A DNA stretch of 64,000 bases from Paenibacillus sp. (GCA_031181325.1 JAPSKX010000001.1:61308-125307); one strand, 5' to 3'; positions 40,064-49,092 are shown, numbered from the stretch's first letter. Numbers and translations: made by a program. The notes: generated from the sequence alone by a model not told the origin.

Positions 40064-42451
40064 ATGATGAGGAAGCGTTACGCCATGCCAGTCGCCGCGC
40101 CGACGCTCTTGCTGTTGCTTGCGCTCTTGACGCAGTTCGGCTTTTCCGAAGGGGACGCCCCTCCGTTCAAGGTATGGGCGCCTGCGAATACGGAGAAGGT
40201 CATGCGAGATCAGCCGTTCCCCGACGGCGAGGCCGCCGCGGTCCTCAAGCTCGAAGCCGCGCGCAACGAATACGAGAGCGGGCAAGCGATCGTCAAGGCG
40301 GGAGAGACCGGCCTGCGCAAGCTGCAGGTGTCCGTCGGCGACTTGAAACGGACGGACGGCCCGGAGAAGATCGGGGCGGAGCATATCGAGCTGTTCCGCC
40401 AGCATTATATCGAGGTGAAGACGTCGACGACCGCGGCGTATCCGAAGGGATGGTATCCGGACGCGCTCATCCCGTTGGACGGGACGCTGACGGTAGAGCC
40501 CGGCCATAACCAGGGGATCTGGGTGAAGGTGTACGTGCCTAAGGGGCAGCCGGCGGGGGTGTATACGGGGGAGCTGTTCCTGCATGAAACGGGGGAACCG
40601 ACGCGCATTCCCGTGGAGCTGACGGTATGGGACTTCGAGCTGACCGACGAGAGCCATGCCAAGACGAACTTCGGCGTCTGGGGCGGTCCGATTCAGGAGG
40701 CGCACGGCGGAGTCGTAGGCGAAGAGGCATGGGACTATATCGAAAAGTATTATTGGGCCTCCGTCGAGCACCGGCTGACCCCGGGCTACCTGCCGATTCC
40801 CGATGCGGACATCGAATATTACGCGGAGCGCGCGCCTGCGTATGTTAACGACCCCCGGGTGTCGGCGTATCGGCTGCCGTATTATCGCACCGCGGACGGC
40901 GAGCCGAATATCGACAAGATCAAATCGCTCGTCGATCGCTTGCGGGCGGAGGGCTTGCTTGCGAAGGCGTACTTCTACGTCGGCGAGATCGACGAGCCGA
41001 CCGCCGCGAAGTACGACCGCGTGCGCCATATTACGGCCGCGCTGAAGCAAGCCGCGCCGGACGTGCCGCATCTCGTGACGATCCAGCCGGTCGACGAGCT
41101 GGTCGGCGATCTGGACATCTGGGTGCCGTCCATCGACAAGTTCGACCCCGACTTCGCGAAGGAGCGGCAGGCGGCCGGAGACCATGTATGGTGGTACACG
41201 TATGTGAAGCCGACGCATCCGTTCCCGTCCTATCACCTGGACGACGACTTGGTCGGCACGCGCCTGCTCGCTTGGATGCAGCACGACTACGGCGTGGAGG
41301 GTACGTTGTACTGGGCGACGACGCAGTTCCAGAAGTACGCGTCCGTGAACGGAACGTATCAGTACGTCAGCCGGGACGTATGGACGGATCCGCTGGCGTT
41401 CCCGGGGGCGAACGGCGACGGGTACTTGTTCTACCCGGGGACCGAGGTCGGCGTCGACGGGCCGATCGGCACGATCCGGCTCGAAGCGCTGCGCGAGAGC
41501 ATGGAGGATTACGAATACCTGTGGTTGTATGAGTCTCGCCTGCGCGAGACGGGCGCGCGGCTCGGTCTCGGCGAAGCGTTCCCGTACCGAGACGCGATTC
41601 GCCCGTTCTACGACCGGCTGTACGACGACATTAAGGCGTACGACGAAGGCGATCCGGCGCTCGTCGGCGAAGTGCGCGCGGCGCTCGCGCGGGAGATCGT
41701 CGCCGAGCCGCTCGAGCTGCCGGCGATCGTCGCCGTGCGCGCTCCGGTCGACGGCGTCCGGGAAGTGACCGTCTACGCCGAGCCGGGCGCGAACGCGACG
41801 TTGAACGGCTCCGCGCTCGTCCCGGCGGGGCAGGGTGCCGGCGCGCACGTCGAGTTTACGGCGACGCTCGCGCTGTCCCCCGGGGAGCACGAGGTCCGCA
41901 TCGTCGTGACGAAGGACGGGCGCGTCCGCGAGATCGTGCGCACGATCGCGGTGTACGAGACGGCCGCGCCGTATGCGATCCCGTTGAACGAAGCGGAGAC
42001 GGCGCAGGACGTCGGCCGGTTTACGACATCGACGGTGAACCTTAGCGCGTCGAACGACTACGCGACGCAAGGCGCCGCTTCGATGAAAGCGGAGTTCCGA
42101 GCGAATACGAATTTTCCGAACCTTCGCTTGTGGCATGCGGGCGCAGGCTTCCGCAGCGCGGATTGGTCGGGCTTCGAGGCGTTGGAATTCGACGTGTACA
42201 ATCCTGGAGAGACGGTGCAGTTTTACGTGAAATTCAGTCAAACCGACGGGAAATCCGACGATTCGTTCATGCAGTACGTACGCGCCGGAAGCGCCGAGAC
42301 GATCCGCATTCCGCTGCGTCAGGTGGGGCTGGACTTGACGAAGATGCGAGGCATCGAGCTGTGGATGTGGCGGCAAGGCGCGCCGGTAACGCTGTATCTC
42401 GACCATTTCCGCTTCGCCTCCGCGGCGCCCGGGGAGCCGATGACTCCATAA
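40064..42451 (+). CDS. Secreted DUF4091/GH123-like glycoside hydrolase
   Basis: A 795-residue exported protein with a signal peptide (about 1-28; no lipobox). The central DUF4091/GH123-type barrel (about 150-520) carries the tandem acidic pair in FYVGEIDEPTAAKYDRV, near residue 310, which in GH123 N-acetylgalactosaminidases provides the substrate-assisted catalytic residues. WWYTYVKPTHPFPSYHLDDDLVGTRLLAW and GTLYWATTQFQKY line the expected active site. An Ig-like module (570-640) and a C-terminal beta-sandwich binding module (650-790) follow. It probably trims glycans outside the cell for uptake by the transporter encoded upstream. Confidence 0.85.
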   Translation: MMRKRYAMPVAAPTLLLLLALLTQFGFSEGDAPPFKVWAPANTEKVMRDQPFPDGEAAAVLKLEAARNEYESGQAIVKAGETGLRKLQVSVGDLKRTDGPEKIGAEHIELFRQHYIEVKTSTTAAYPKGWYPDALIPLDGTLTVEPGHNQGIWVKVYVPKGQPAGVYTGELFLHETGEPTRIPVELTVWDFELTDESHAKTNFGVWGGPIQEAHGGVVGEEAWDYIEKYYWASVEHRLTPGYLPIPDADIEYYAERAPAYVNDPRVSAYRLPYYRTADGEPNIDKIKSLVDRLRAEGLLAKAYFYVGEIDEPTAAKYDRVRHITAALKQAAPDVPHLVTIQPVDELVGDLDIWVPSIDKFDPDFAKERQAAGDHVWWYTYVKPTHPFPSYHLDDDLVGTRLLAWMQHDYGVEGTLYWATTQFQKYASVNGTYQYVSRDVWTDPLAFPGANGDGYLFYPGTEVGVDGPIGTIRLEALRESMEDYEYLWLYESRLRETGARLGLGEAFPYRDAIRPFYDRLYDDIKAYDEGDPALVGEVRAALAREIVAEPLELPAIVAVRAPVDGVREVTVYAEPGANATLNGSALVPAGQGAGAHVEFTATLALSPGEHEVRIVVTKDGRVREIVRTIAVYETAAPYAIPLNEAETAQDVGRFTTSTVNLSASNDYATQGAASMKAEFRANTNFPNLRLWHAGAGFRSADWSGFEALEFDVYNPGETVQFYVKFSQTDGKSDDSFMQYVRAGSAETIRIPLRQVGLDLTKMRGIELWMWRQGAPVTLYLDHFRFASAAPGEPMTP

Positions 42452-42486
42452 CGCTCGATCGATTTCGTTGGGAAGGATGATAACCG

Positions 42487-43302
42487 ATGAAGCTGACATT
42501 TCTCGGGACCGGGGCCGCCGAAGGCGTCCCCTCCCCGTTCTGCGACTGCGAGACCTGCGAATACGCCCGCTCGCGCGGAGGCCGGAACGTGCGCAGACGG
42601 CAAAGCGCGCTGATCAACGACGATCTGTTGATCGATATGGGCCCGGATCTGTTCGCATCCTGCGCGGCGCTGGGCGTGTCCCTGACGAAGGTGCCCTATG
42701 CGCTCGTCACGCATAGCCATATGGACCACTTCGACCCCGGGAATCTGCTCATGCGAGGCAAGGCGTTCCGTCTCGCGACCGAACTGCCGGAGCTGACGAT
42801 GGTCGCCGGGCCGTCGGTCTGGGCGAAGTGGGACGCCGGGGGGAGCGACCGCGCCGCGGATATCGCCCGCGTGCCGATCTTGCCCGGCCGAACCGTGGGG
42901 CTCGGCCCTTACACCGTGCAGGCGATCGAGGCGGCGCATCAGCTGAAGGTCGGGGACGCGATGAATTATATCGTCGGCGACGGCGCCTCCACGCTGCTAT
43001 ACGCTTCGGACAGCGGCTACTACGCCGATGCGGCGTGGGAAGCGCTCGAGGGCCGCGCATTGGACGCCGTCGTCCTGGAAGGAACGATCTGGCGGCATCC
43101 GGCGGGCAAGGAGCATCTGAACGAAGGGGATTTCCGCAGAATGCTGGAGAAGCTGCGGGCCATCGGCGCCGTCGCCGAGCGGACGCTCGTCGTGGCGACG
43201 CACTTCTCGCATCAAGGCGCCTACCCGCATGACGAGCTCGAAGCGAAGGTCGCGGCGCTCGGCGCGCGGTGCGCATTCGACGGTCTCGTCGTCGAGTGGT
43301 AA
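42487..43302 (+). CDS. MBL-fold metallohydrolase, PhnP-like
   Basis: A 271-residue metallo-beta-lactamase-fold enzyme. It starts KLTFLGTGAAEGVPSPFCDCETC, with the Cys pair that binds a structural metal in PhnP phosphodiesterases. The metal site is THSHMDHF, with further ligands in YASDSGYY and ATHFSHQG. PhnP-type enzymes cleave cyclic phosphodiesters of sugars. The gene lies 35 bases after the GH123-like gene and is probably the last of operon C, so its substrate may be a sugar phosphate derivative. No signal peptide. Confidence 0.88.
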   Translation: MKLTFLGTGAAEGVPSPFCDCETCEYARSRGGRNVRRRQSALINDDLLIDMGPDLFASCAALGVSLTKVPYALVTHSHMDHFDPGNLLMRGKAFRLATELPELTMVAGPSVWAKWDAGGSDRAADIARVPILPGRTVGLGPYTVQAIEAAHQLKVGDAMNYIVGDGASTLLYASDSGYYADAAWEALEGRALDAVVLEGTIWRHPAGKEHLNEGDFRRMLEKLRAIGAVAERTLVVATHFSHQGAYPHDELEAKVAALGARCAFDGLVVEW

Positions 43303-43313
43303 GATCGTCCGGC

Positions 43314-43356
43314 AACGGCGATGCAGGGGGAACGTCCCCGGCATCGCCGTTTCTTC
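43314..43356 (+). terminator. Rho-independent terminator ending locus C
   Basis: AACGGCGATGC and GCATCGCCGTT form a perfect 11-bp stem enclosing a GGGGGAACGTCCCC hairpin, followed by TCTTC. Confidence 0.8.
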
Positions 43357-43366
43357 ATGTTCGACA

Positions 43367-43397
43367 TGGATGAAAGGAACGCGGCGGGGGCATGGTA
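43367..43397 (+). promoter_or_regulatory. Possible forespore sigma-G promoter of the ger operon
   Basis: TGGATG and CATGGTA with an 18-base spacer resemble the sigma-G consensus (TGHATR, CATWHTA), with one mismatch in the -35 and two in the -10. Germination receptor operons are normally transcribed by sigma-G, and no better promoter lies between the terminator and the start codon. Confidence 0.3.
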
Positions 43398-43429
43398 ACG
43401 GTAATCATTCCCTGCTACGGAGCCGAGCG

Positions 43430-44962
43430 ATGGACCGAACCCGAGCGATCCCGAATCCGCAAGAGGCCGAGTCGAAGCTGAATACCGAATGCGGCGACCT
43501 CGCTTCCTTGATCGAACAGGCGAAGCGATCGTCGGACTTCCAGGAGAGGGCGATCCCGTCTTACGCGCTCGACGTCACCGTATCGTATTTCGGAACGCTG
43601 ATCGAGAAGGAGCTTCTGGAATTGCGCTTGCTCGAGCCGCTGCAGCGGCATGCCGCGGAGCCGAACGACATCCGGAAGCTCGAGGACCTCGCGCGATGGA
43701 TTCCGACGGAAGAGATCGAGGTGACCGACCGGATCGAAGACATTCAGGCCAAGCTGTTGAAGGGTCATGCGATGGTCCGGATCGCGGCGGAGGACGCGCG
43801 GTGCGCGCTCGTCCCGCTGGCGGGCAAGCGCGGCGTTCGGAAGAACAATACGACCGAGAACGAATTCAGCGTCGTCGGACCGAACATCGGCTTCGTCGAG
43901 GATCTCGATACGAACATCCATCTCTTGCGGTTGCAAATCAATATTCCGCAGCTCGTCGTGAAGGAATTGAAGATCGGGTCGCTCTCGAAGAGCCGAGTCG
44001 CCGTGATCTATATCGAAGGCGCGGCGAACGAACAGAACGTGCAGACCGTCCGGCAACGGCTGGAGGCGATCGACTTCGACGTCGTCTTCGATACGTCGCT
44101 GCTCGATCAGATGATCGCGGACGAATCGTCTACGCCCTTCCCGCTGTTCGTGACGACCGAGCGCAGAGACAGGGTCGCGTACGCGCTCATCAGCGGGCAA
44201 GTCGCGATCATCGGGGACGGCTCGCCGTATTTCGTCACCGGCCCGTCGTCGCTGATCGACTTCTTCATTTCGCCGGAAGACTATTACTTGCCTTGGCTCT
44301 TAGGCTCGTTCTTTCGCATGATTCGGATTCTTGGCGTCGTCTTCTCGCTGTTCGCCACGTCGTTTTATATCGCGCTCACGACGTTCCACTACGAGGTTAT
44401 TCCGAAAGACTTGCTAGGACCGCTCGTCTACTCGCGCATGAACGTGCCGTTTCCGCCCGTCGTCGAAGTGTTGTTTCTGGAGCTGACGATCGAGTTTCTG
44501 CGGGAGGCCGGCGCGCGGCTGCCGACGAAGATCGGACAGACGCTGGGCATCGTCGGCGGCATCATTATCGGCCAAGCGGCCGTGGAGGCCGCGCTGACGA
44601 GCAATATCCTTATCATCGTCGTGGCGCTGTCGGCGCTGGCCTCGTTCACGACGCCGATCTATAAGATGTCCAACACGATTCGTTTTCTGCGATTCCCCAT
44701 GATCGTGCTCTCCTCCATATGGGGGGCGATCGGGCTGTTCGTCGGCATCGGCTTCCTGTTGGTCCATCTAACTCGATTAACGTCCTTGGGCTCTCCGTAC
44801 ACCGTGCCGGTGTACCCCTTACGGGTAAGCGATCTCAGAGACAGCGTCATTCGCCCCGCGTTCCGATGGACGTATAAGCGGCCCGGATACTTGCGGCCGC
44901 GAAGCCGCATCCGATATGCGCCTTCGTCGGGGCGGACGAAGGAGGATCCCGATGAGGAATAG
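43430..44962 (+). CDS. Spore germination receptor A subunit, GerA family
   Basis: A 510-residue membrane protein of nutrient germinant receptors. A hydrophilic N-terminal domain (1-260) with VSYFGTLIEKELLELRLLEPL and IPTEEIEVTDRIEDIQAKLLKGHAMV precedes the family hallmark DFFISPEDYYLPWLLGSFFRMIRILG. About five membrane helices follow. It works in the spore inner membrane with the C and B subunits encoded next. The open frame extends 67 codons upstream through a terminator; ATG 43430 with GGAG upstream is the sensible start. The C-terminus overlaps the next gene by 11 bases. Confidence 0.95.
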   Translation: MDRTRAIPNPQEAESKLNTECGDLASLIEQAKRSSDFQERAIPSYALDVTVSYFGTLIEKELLELRLLEPLQRHAAEPNDIRKLEDLARWIPTEEIEVTDRIEDIQAKLLKGHAMVRIAAEDARCALVPLAGKRGVRKNNTTENEFSVVGPNIGFVEDLDTNIHLLRLQINIPQLVVKELKIGSLSKSRVAVIYIEGAANEQNVQTVRQRLEAIDFDVVFDTSLLDQMIADESSTPFPLFVTTERRDRVAYALISGQVAIIGDGSPYFVTGPSSLIDFFISPEDYYLPWLLGSFFRMIRILGVVFSLFATSFYIALTTFHYEVIPKDLLGPLVYSRMNVPFPPVVEVLFLELTIEFLREAGARLPTKIGQTLGIVGGIIIGQAAVEAALTSNILIIVVALSALASFTTPIYKMSNTIRFLRFPMIVLSSIWGAIGLFVGIGFLLVHLTRLTSLGSPYTVPVYPLRVSDLRDSVIRPAFRWTYKRPGYLRPRSRIRYAPSSGRTKEDPDEE

Positions 44963-46049
44963 ACGTCTGGGGCGCTTGGGGGTCGCGGCAGCGCTTATGG
45001 GTTTGCTCGCGGCTTGCGGGGAGCAGGCGATCGTAAGCGAGGTCATGCTCGTCCAAGCGGTCGGCTTCGACGCGTCGGAGAAGGGCGAAGCGACGGTGGC
45101 GATGGTGCCGCATTACAAGAAGGACGGCGAGGCCGACATCGAGCTGCTGCGAGCCGACTCGCTGTCGCACTTCGACATGATTCCGAGAATGAACGCGAAA
45201 GCGGACGGCGCGCTGGAATACGGCCAGCTCGGCTTCGCGTTATTCGGCGAAGCGTTCGCGAAGAAGGGCGTCGGCGAGGTGTTGGACTCCTTCTGCAAAG
45301 ACCCGAAGATCGCGACGCGGATGATGCTCGCGGTAACGGAAGGGACCGCCGCCGAGACGATGGAGCGGGCGAAGCGGCACAAGGAGTCGGCATACATGAC
45401 GGACATGGCCGCTCAGAATGTCCGGAGCGGCAATCTCCCGTCGGCCAATCTGCATCTGCTGCTGTTCAGTTACTTCGGCGAGGGCCGGGACATGTACATG
45501 CCGTACTTCCGCTTGAAGGACGGGGAGCCCGAGATCGCCGGGACGGCCTTGTTCCGAGGCGACCGTCTGGCCGGACGTATCGGCTTTCGGGATTCGTTTC
45601 TGTTGAAGCTCCTCGTCGAGGACGGGAAGAACGGGAGCCTGCTGATTCCCGTCCGCGTCGGTACGGGGGATCGGGAGCGTCGGTACGTCGCGGTGCAGAC
45701 GATCCGATCGAAAGCCAAGTACGAAGTGAAGCGGCTCCGTCCCGTTCCCTCCGTCGCGATCCGGGTCGAGGTGGAGGCGCTCGCGAGGAAGACGCCCGGG
45801 GGGATCGATCTCGCGTCGGTCGAAGCGCTGGAGCGGCTGGAACGCGAGGGCGCCGCATATATCGAGCGGGAGATCGAGGCGCTGCTCGCTTATTGCAAGG
45901 AGAGGCGCGTCGATCCCGCCGGTCTCGGCGATCGCGTTCGAAGCCGGGACCGGCGCTGGAACGAGCGGGATTTCCAGGCGTCGTATCCGTCCGTGAGGAC
46001 CGATGTGTCCGTCGATTTACGCATCTTTCAAACCGGCGTCGGGGAATAA
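44952..46049 (+). CDS. Spore germination lipoprotein, Ger(x)C family
   Basis: A 365-residue lipoprotein, the C subunit of the germinant receptor. Signal sequence with lipobox GLLAAC (Cys about residue 22), then the GerC N-terminal domain (EVMLVQAVGFDASEKGEATVAMV, RMNAKADGALEYGQLGFALFGEAFAKKGV) and the C-terminal domain with EREIEALLAYCKERRVDPAGLGDRVRSRDRRWNERDF, a well conserved family segment. AAGGAGG precedes ATG 44952, inside the end of the A-subunit gene, so translation is coupled. Confidence 0.95.
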   Translation: MRNRRLGRLGVAAALMGLLAACGEQAIVSEVMLVQAVGFDASEKGEATVAMVPHYKKDGEADIELLRADSLSHFDMIPRMNAKADGALEYGQLGFALFGEAFAKKGVGEVLDSFCKDPKIATRMMLAVTEGTAAETMERAKRHKESAYMTDMAAQNVRSGNLPSANLHLLLFSYFGEGRDMYMPYFRLKDGEPEIAGTALFRGDRLAGRIGFRDSFLLKLLVEDGKNGSLLIPVRVGTGDRERRYVAVQTIRSKAKYEVKRLRPVPSVAIRVEVEALARKTPGGIDLASVEALERLEREGAAYIEREIEALLAYCKERRVDPAGLGDRVRSRDRRWNERDFQASYPSVRTDVSVDLRIFQTGVGE

Positions 46050-46075
46050 TCCGGCGGACCGGGAGGAGGTCAGTC

Positions 46076-47188
46076 ATGAGCGGAAGCCGCCGCGTCGGCG
46101 AGCGTCGTCGGATGACGCCGTTTTTCGCCTTTTTCCTCATCCATTGCAGCGTCGTCGGCGTCGGGATCTTGAAATTCCAGAAGGAGATTCTGGAGCCGGC
46201 GGGGTACGATCAGTGGATGTCCGTGCTGCTCGCGGGCGCGAGCGTTCACGTCTGCGTCTGGATGATGTATTACGCGCTGAACGCATCGGGGGCGGACGCG
46301 GATGCGGTCCGGCTGAACAGGGTGCTCTTGGGCCGGTGGATCGGCTCGGCCGCGAGCGCGGCGCTTGTGCTCTACTTCCTGCTCGGCGGGCTCGTCGTCT
46401 TTCGAATCTTCCTGGAAGTCATCCAAGTATGGCTCTTCCCTCGGATGAATCTGTATCCGCTTGCCTTCGCGCTGCTGCTGCTCTTGCATTACACCGTCTC
46501 CGGCGGCATTCGAACGGTGACCGGGATGAGCGTGTGGGGCACGGCGATTCCGTATGCTTTGACCGTACCGCTGTTCTTCTTCGCGCTGAAGTACCTGCAC
46601 CCTGCGAATCTGCTCCCGGTCGGGATGCATTCGATCGCGGACATCGCGCAGTCCGCTCGTCTGATGACGTTCCCGTACCTCGGGTTCGAGTCGATGCTGA
46701 TGCTGTACCCCTTCTTCCGGCGTCCGGCGGAATCGCAGCGCTGGACCCAAGCGGCCGTCGGGGTCGCTTCGGCGTTCTATCTGCTTGTGACGCTGATCAC
46801 CCTCATGTACTACTCGGAGGGGCAGCTCCGGCATATCATCTGGCCGACGCTTAATATGATTATGATGATCGAAGTGCCGATCATGCAGCGGCTGGAGTAT
46901 CTGGTCATCTCGGCATGGTTATTGAGGGCGCTCGTCAGCGTATCGATAGGAGTATGGGCGGCTTGTCGCGGGGCGGGACAGCTGTGGCCGATCAAGCGCC
47001 GCGTCTCCCTGCCGCTGTTCCTCGCCGTCTACCTCGTGCTGCTGGCATGGATCGAGGACAGACGAACGATCGACGGGCTCGCGCATGCGTATAACGAGGC
47101 GGGATTTTGGATCATATACGGCTACATTCCGGCGCTCTTCCTGATCATATGGGTCAGGAAGCGGCTGCGCGGCCGTTCGGACGCGTAA
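46076..47188 (+). CDS. Spore germination permease-like protein, GerB family
   Basis: A 370-residue membrane protein of the GerAB/APC-like group with about ten helices. It opens MTPFFAFFLIHCSVVGVGILKFQKEILEPAGYDQWMSVLLAG, the usual B-subunit N-terminus, and shows LMTFPYLGFESMLMLYPFF and LEYLVISAWLLRALVSVS. The B subunit is thought to hold the germinant-binding site. GGGAGGAGG precedes the ATG, fixing the start; the open frame continues upstream only as a shadow of the C-subunit gene. Order A-C-B is common in Bacillales. Confidence 0.94.
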   Translation: MSGSRRVGERRRMTPFFAFFLIHCSVVGVGILKFQKEILEPAGYDQWMSVLLAGASVHVCVWMMYYALNASGADADAVRLNRVLLGRWIGSAASAALVLYFLLGGLVVFRIFLEVIQVWLFPRMNLYPLAFALLLLLHYTVSGGIRTVTGMSVWGTAIPYALTVPLFFFALKYLHPANLLPVGMHSIADIAQSARLMTFPYLGFESMLMLYPFFRRPAESQRWTQAAVGVASAFYLLVTLITLMYYSEGQLRHIIWPTLNMIMMIEVPIMQRLEYLVISAWLLRALVSVSIGVWAACRGAGQLWPIKRRVSLPLFLAVYLVLLAWIEDRRTIDGLAHAYNEAGFWIIYGYIPALFLIIWVRKRLRGRSDA

Positions 47189-47241
47189 CTGTTAAATTTT
47201 ATGCGGTTGAAAAAGGTTGTCACCCTTATTAAAATATTTTA

Positions 47242-47257
47242 TGTGATAATTTTCACA
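47242..47257. promoter_or_regulatory. Rex/FNR-like box 1 upstream of the NDH-2 operon
   Basis: TGTGATAATTTTCACA has the TGTGA-N6-TCACA symmetry used by Rex and by FNR/CRP proteins. It lies exactly 100 bases before box 2. Confidence 0.5.
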
Positions 47258-47266
47258 TTTCTAATG

Positions 47267-47278
47267 CAGACCGGTCTG
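47267..47278. promoter_or_regulatory. Palindrome CAGACCGGTCTG between the two Rex-like boxes
   Basis: A perfect 12-bp palindrome whose core AGACCGGTCT resembles operators of TetR-type repressors of the LmrA/QdoR kind (from memory). It overlaps the likely core promoter (TAAAAT at 47287-47292). No TetR gene is nearby. Confidence 0.4.
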
Positions 47279-47341
47279 TAATGTAATAAAATATTTTCAA
47301 GGACAGTAAACAACGGAACGCCGGCAGCGAGCTTACTCTCA

Positions 47342-47357
47342 TGTGAAGAATTTCACA
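47342..47357. promoter_or_regulatory. Rex box 2 upstream of the NDH-2 operon
   Basis: ATGTGAAGAATTTCACAA fits the Rex consensus TTGTGAA-N4-TTCACAA at all but one position. In B. subtilis Rex represses the yjlC-ndh operon when NADH is low, and the two genes downstream are of the same types. Confidence 0.65.
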
Positions 47358-47412
47358 ATCGAGGACGCGTCGTCCAACGGGCGGATCCGCACCAACGAGG
47401 AGTGGGAGAAGG

Positions 47413-47847
47413 ATGGAAGCAAGCGTAGCGAACAAGCAGCCGGCGGTATCGACGCAGGAGCCCGCGTTGAAGCCGGACGTGCTCGAGCAATTGTTGAAGC
47501 CGGAAGTGCAGGAGGCGCTCACGACGCTCGTCGACAACTTGCCGAAGCTGGCGGAGATGACGGCGCTCTTGACGAAGACGTACGATTTGGCGCAGAAGGT
47601 CGTCTCGGACCGCGTGCTCATTCAAGATACGATCGGCGGTTTGACCGAGGTGCTGAAGCCGATCGAAGAGAAGGCGAAGTACTTCGCGTCCGCGGCGATC
47701 GAAGCGAGCGACCGGGCGGAGTCCGACGAGACGACGATCGGGTTGTTCGGCATGCTCAAGCTGCTGAAGGATCCGGAGCTGCAGCGCATGCTTCGTTTCG
47801 GCCAGGCGTACCTGGACATTCTCGGCGAGCGAAAGCAGCAAGGTTAA
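47413..47847 (+). CDS. DUF1641 protein, YjlC/YrhD-like
   Basis: A 144-residue soluble protein with the DUF1641 pattern: LLKPEVQEALTTLVDNLPKLAEMTALLTKTYDLAQKV in the N-terminal half and the family box GLFGMLKLLKDPELQRMLRFGQAYLDILG at the C-terminus. The molecular role is not known. In B. subtilis the related yjlC precedes ndh in one operon, as here with a 16-base gap, so it probably assists or modulates the NADH dehydrogenase. Confidence 0.88.
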   Translation: MEASVANKQPAVSTQEPALKPDVLEQLLKPEVQEALTTLVDNLPKLAEMTALLTKTYDLAQKVVSDRVLIQDTIGGLTEVLKPIEEKAKYFASAAIEASDRAESDETTIGLFGMLKLLKDPELQRMLRFGQAYLDILGERKQQG

Positions 47848-47863
47848 GGGGGAGCGTATCGAC

Positions 47864-49042
47864 ATGAGCAAAAAAATCGTCATTCTCGGCGCCGGCTACG
47901 GCGGTCTGTTAAGCGCGTTGTCCGCGCGGGAGCATCTGTCCCCGAGCGAAGCGCAGATTACGGTCATCAATAAATACGATTCGCATCAAATCATTACAGA
48001 GCTTCACCGTCTGGCCGCGGGCAACGTGTCCGAGAAGGCCGTCGCGCTGCCGCTTTCCAAGCTGTTCAAGGGCAAGTCGATCGACGTGAAGATCGGCTCC
48101 GTCCAATCGATCGATCCCGCCGGCAAGCAGGTGACGCTGGAGGACGGTACGGCTTACGCGTACGACACGCTCGTGCTCGCGCTCGGCAGCGAGACGAACT
48201 ACTTCGGCATTCCGGGACTGAAGGAATACAGCTTGACGCTGAAATCCGCGGCGGAAGCGAACCGCATCTTCGCGCACGTGAAGGAGAAGCTGCGCGCGTA
48301 CCGCGTCTCGAAGAACAAAGCGGACGCGACGTTCGTCATCGGCGGCGGCGGCCTGACCGGCGTGGAGCTCGTGGGCGAGCTCGCGGACGAGCTGCCGGGC
48401 TATTGCCGCGAGGCGGGCGTCGACTTCGCCGACGTCTCGTTGTATCTCGTCGAGGCGATGCCTACGATTCTGCCGATGTTCTCGCCGGAGCTCATTCAGC
48501 GCGCGGTGACGAGCCTCGAGCAGCGCGGCGTCGAGTTCCTCACGAGCCTTCCGATCACCGAAGTGAACGGCACGGTCGTCACGTTGAAGGACGGCCGCAC
48601 GATCGAAACCGGTACGCTCGTATGGACCGGCGGCGTGCAGGGGCATCACCTCGTCGCGAATTGCGGCATCGAGGTAAATCGCGGCCGCGCGTCCGTGAAC
48701 GAGTACCTGCAATCCGTCTCGCATCCGGACGTGTTCCTCGCGGGCGATTGCGCCGTCGTGTTCGGCCCCGGCGACCGTCCGTATCCGCCGACCGCGCAAT
48801 TGGCGTGGCAGATGGGCGAGCTCGTAGGCGCCAACATCGCGGCGGGCTACAACGGTTATGCTATGCAATCGTTCAGCCCGGTGTTCTCCGGGACGCTCGC
48901 GAGCCTCGGACGCAAGGACGGGATCGGTTCGGTCGGGGAAAACGGGATCGAACTGAAGGGCGCGCCCGCTTCCCTCATGAAGAAGGCGAGCAACGCGCGG
49001 TATTTGTCGCATATCAACGGATTGTTCGCATTGGCTTATTAA
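47864..49042 (+). CDS. ndh: Type II NADH dehydrogenase (NDH-2)
   Basis: A 392-residue FAD-containing, non-proton-pumping NADH:menaquinone oxidoreductase bound to the inner face of the membrane. FAD motif KIVILGAGYGGLLSALSA at the N-terminus, NADH-binding motif ATFVIGGGGLTGVELVGELAD (about 155-175), TLVWTGGVQGHHLV, the second FAD contact DVFLAGDCAVVFGPGDRPYPPTAQLAWQMGE and an amphipathic C-terminal region for membrane attachment. AGGGGGAG lies before the ATG. Rex-type boxes upstream suggest control by the NADH/NAD ratio. Confidence 0.95.
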   Translation: MSKKIVILGAGYGGLLSALSAREHLSPSEAQITVINKYDSHQIITELHRLAAGNVSEKAVALPLSKLFKGKSIDVKIGSVQSIDPAGKQVTLEDGTAYAYDTLVLALGSETNYFGIPGLKEYSLTLKSAAEANRIFAHVKEKLRAYRVSKNKADATFVIGGGGLTGVELVGELADELPGYCREAGVDFADVSLYLVEAMPTILPMFSPELIQRAVTSLEQRGVEFLTSLPITEVNGTVVTLKDGRTIETGTLVWTGGVQGHHLVANCGIEVNRGRASVNEYLQSVSHPDVFLAGDCAVVFGPGDRPYPPTAQLAWQMGELVGANIAAGYNGYAMQSFSPVFSGTLASLGRKDGIGSVGENGIELKGAPASLMKKASNARYLSHINGLFALAY

Positions 49043-49063
49043 GGTACGCGACACGCAGAGGGG

Positions 49064-49092
49064 AAGAGCGCCGCGAGGCGCTCTTTCTCGTT
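49064..49092 (+). terminator. Rho-independent terminator after ndh
   Basis: AAGAGCGCC-GCGA-GGCGCTCTT hairpin with a GNRA-type loop followed by TCTCGTT. It also ends at the stop codon of the convergent small gene. Confidence 0.8.

Noticed and set aside
43392..43481. Frame starting MVTVIIPCYGAERW, like the N-terminus of a family 2 glycosyltransferase
   Set aside because: Only 29 codons, the resemblance ends after 14 residues, it overlaps the gerA start, and its ATG lies inside the likely ger promoter.
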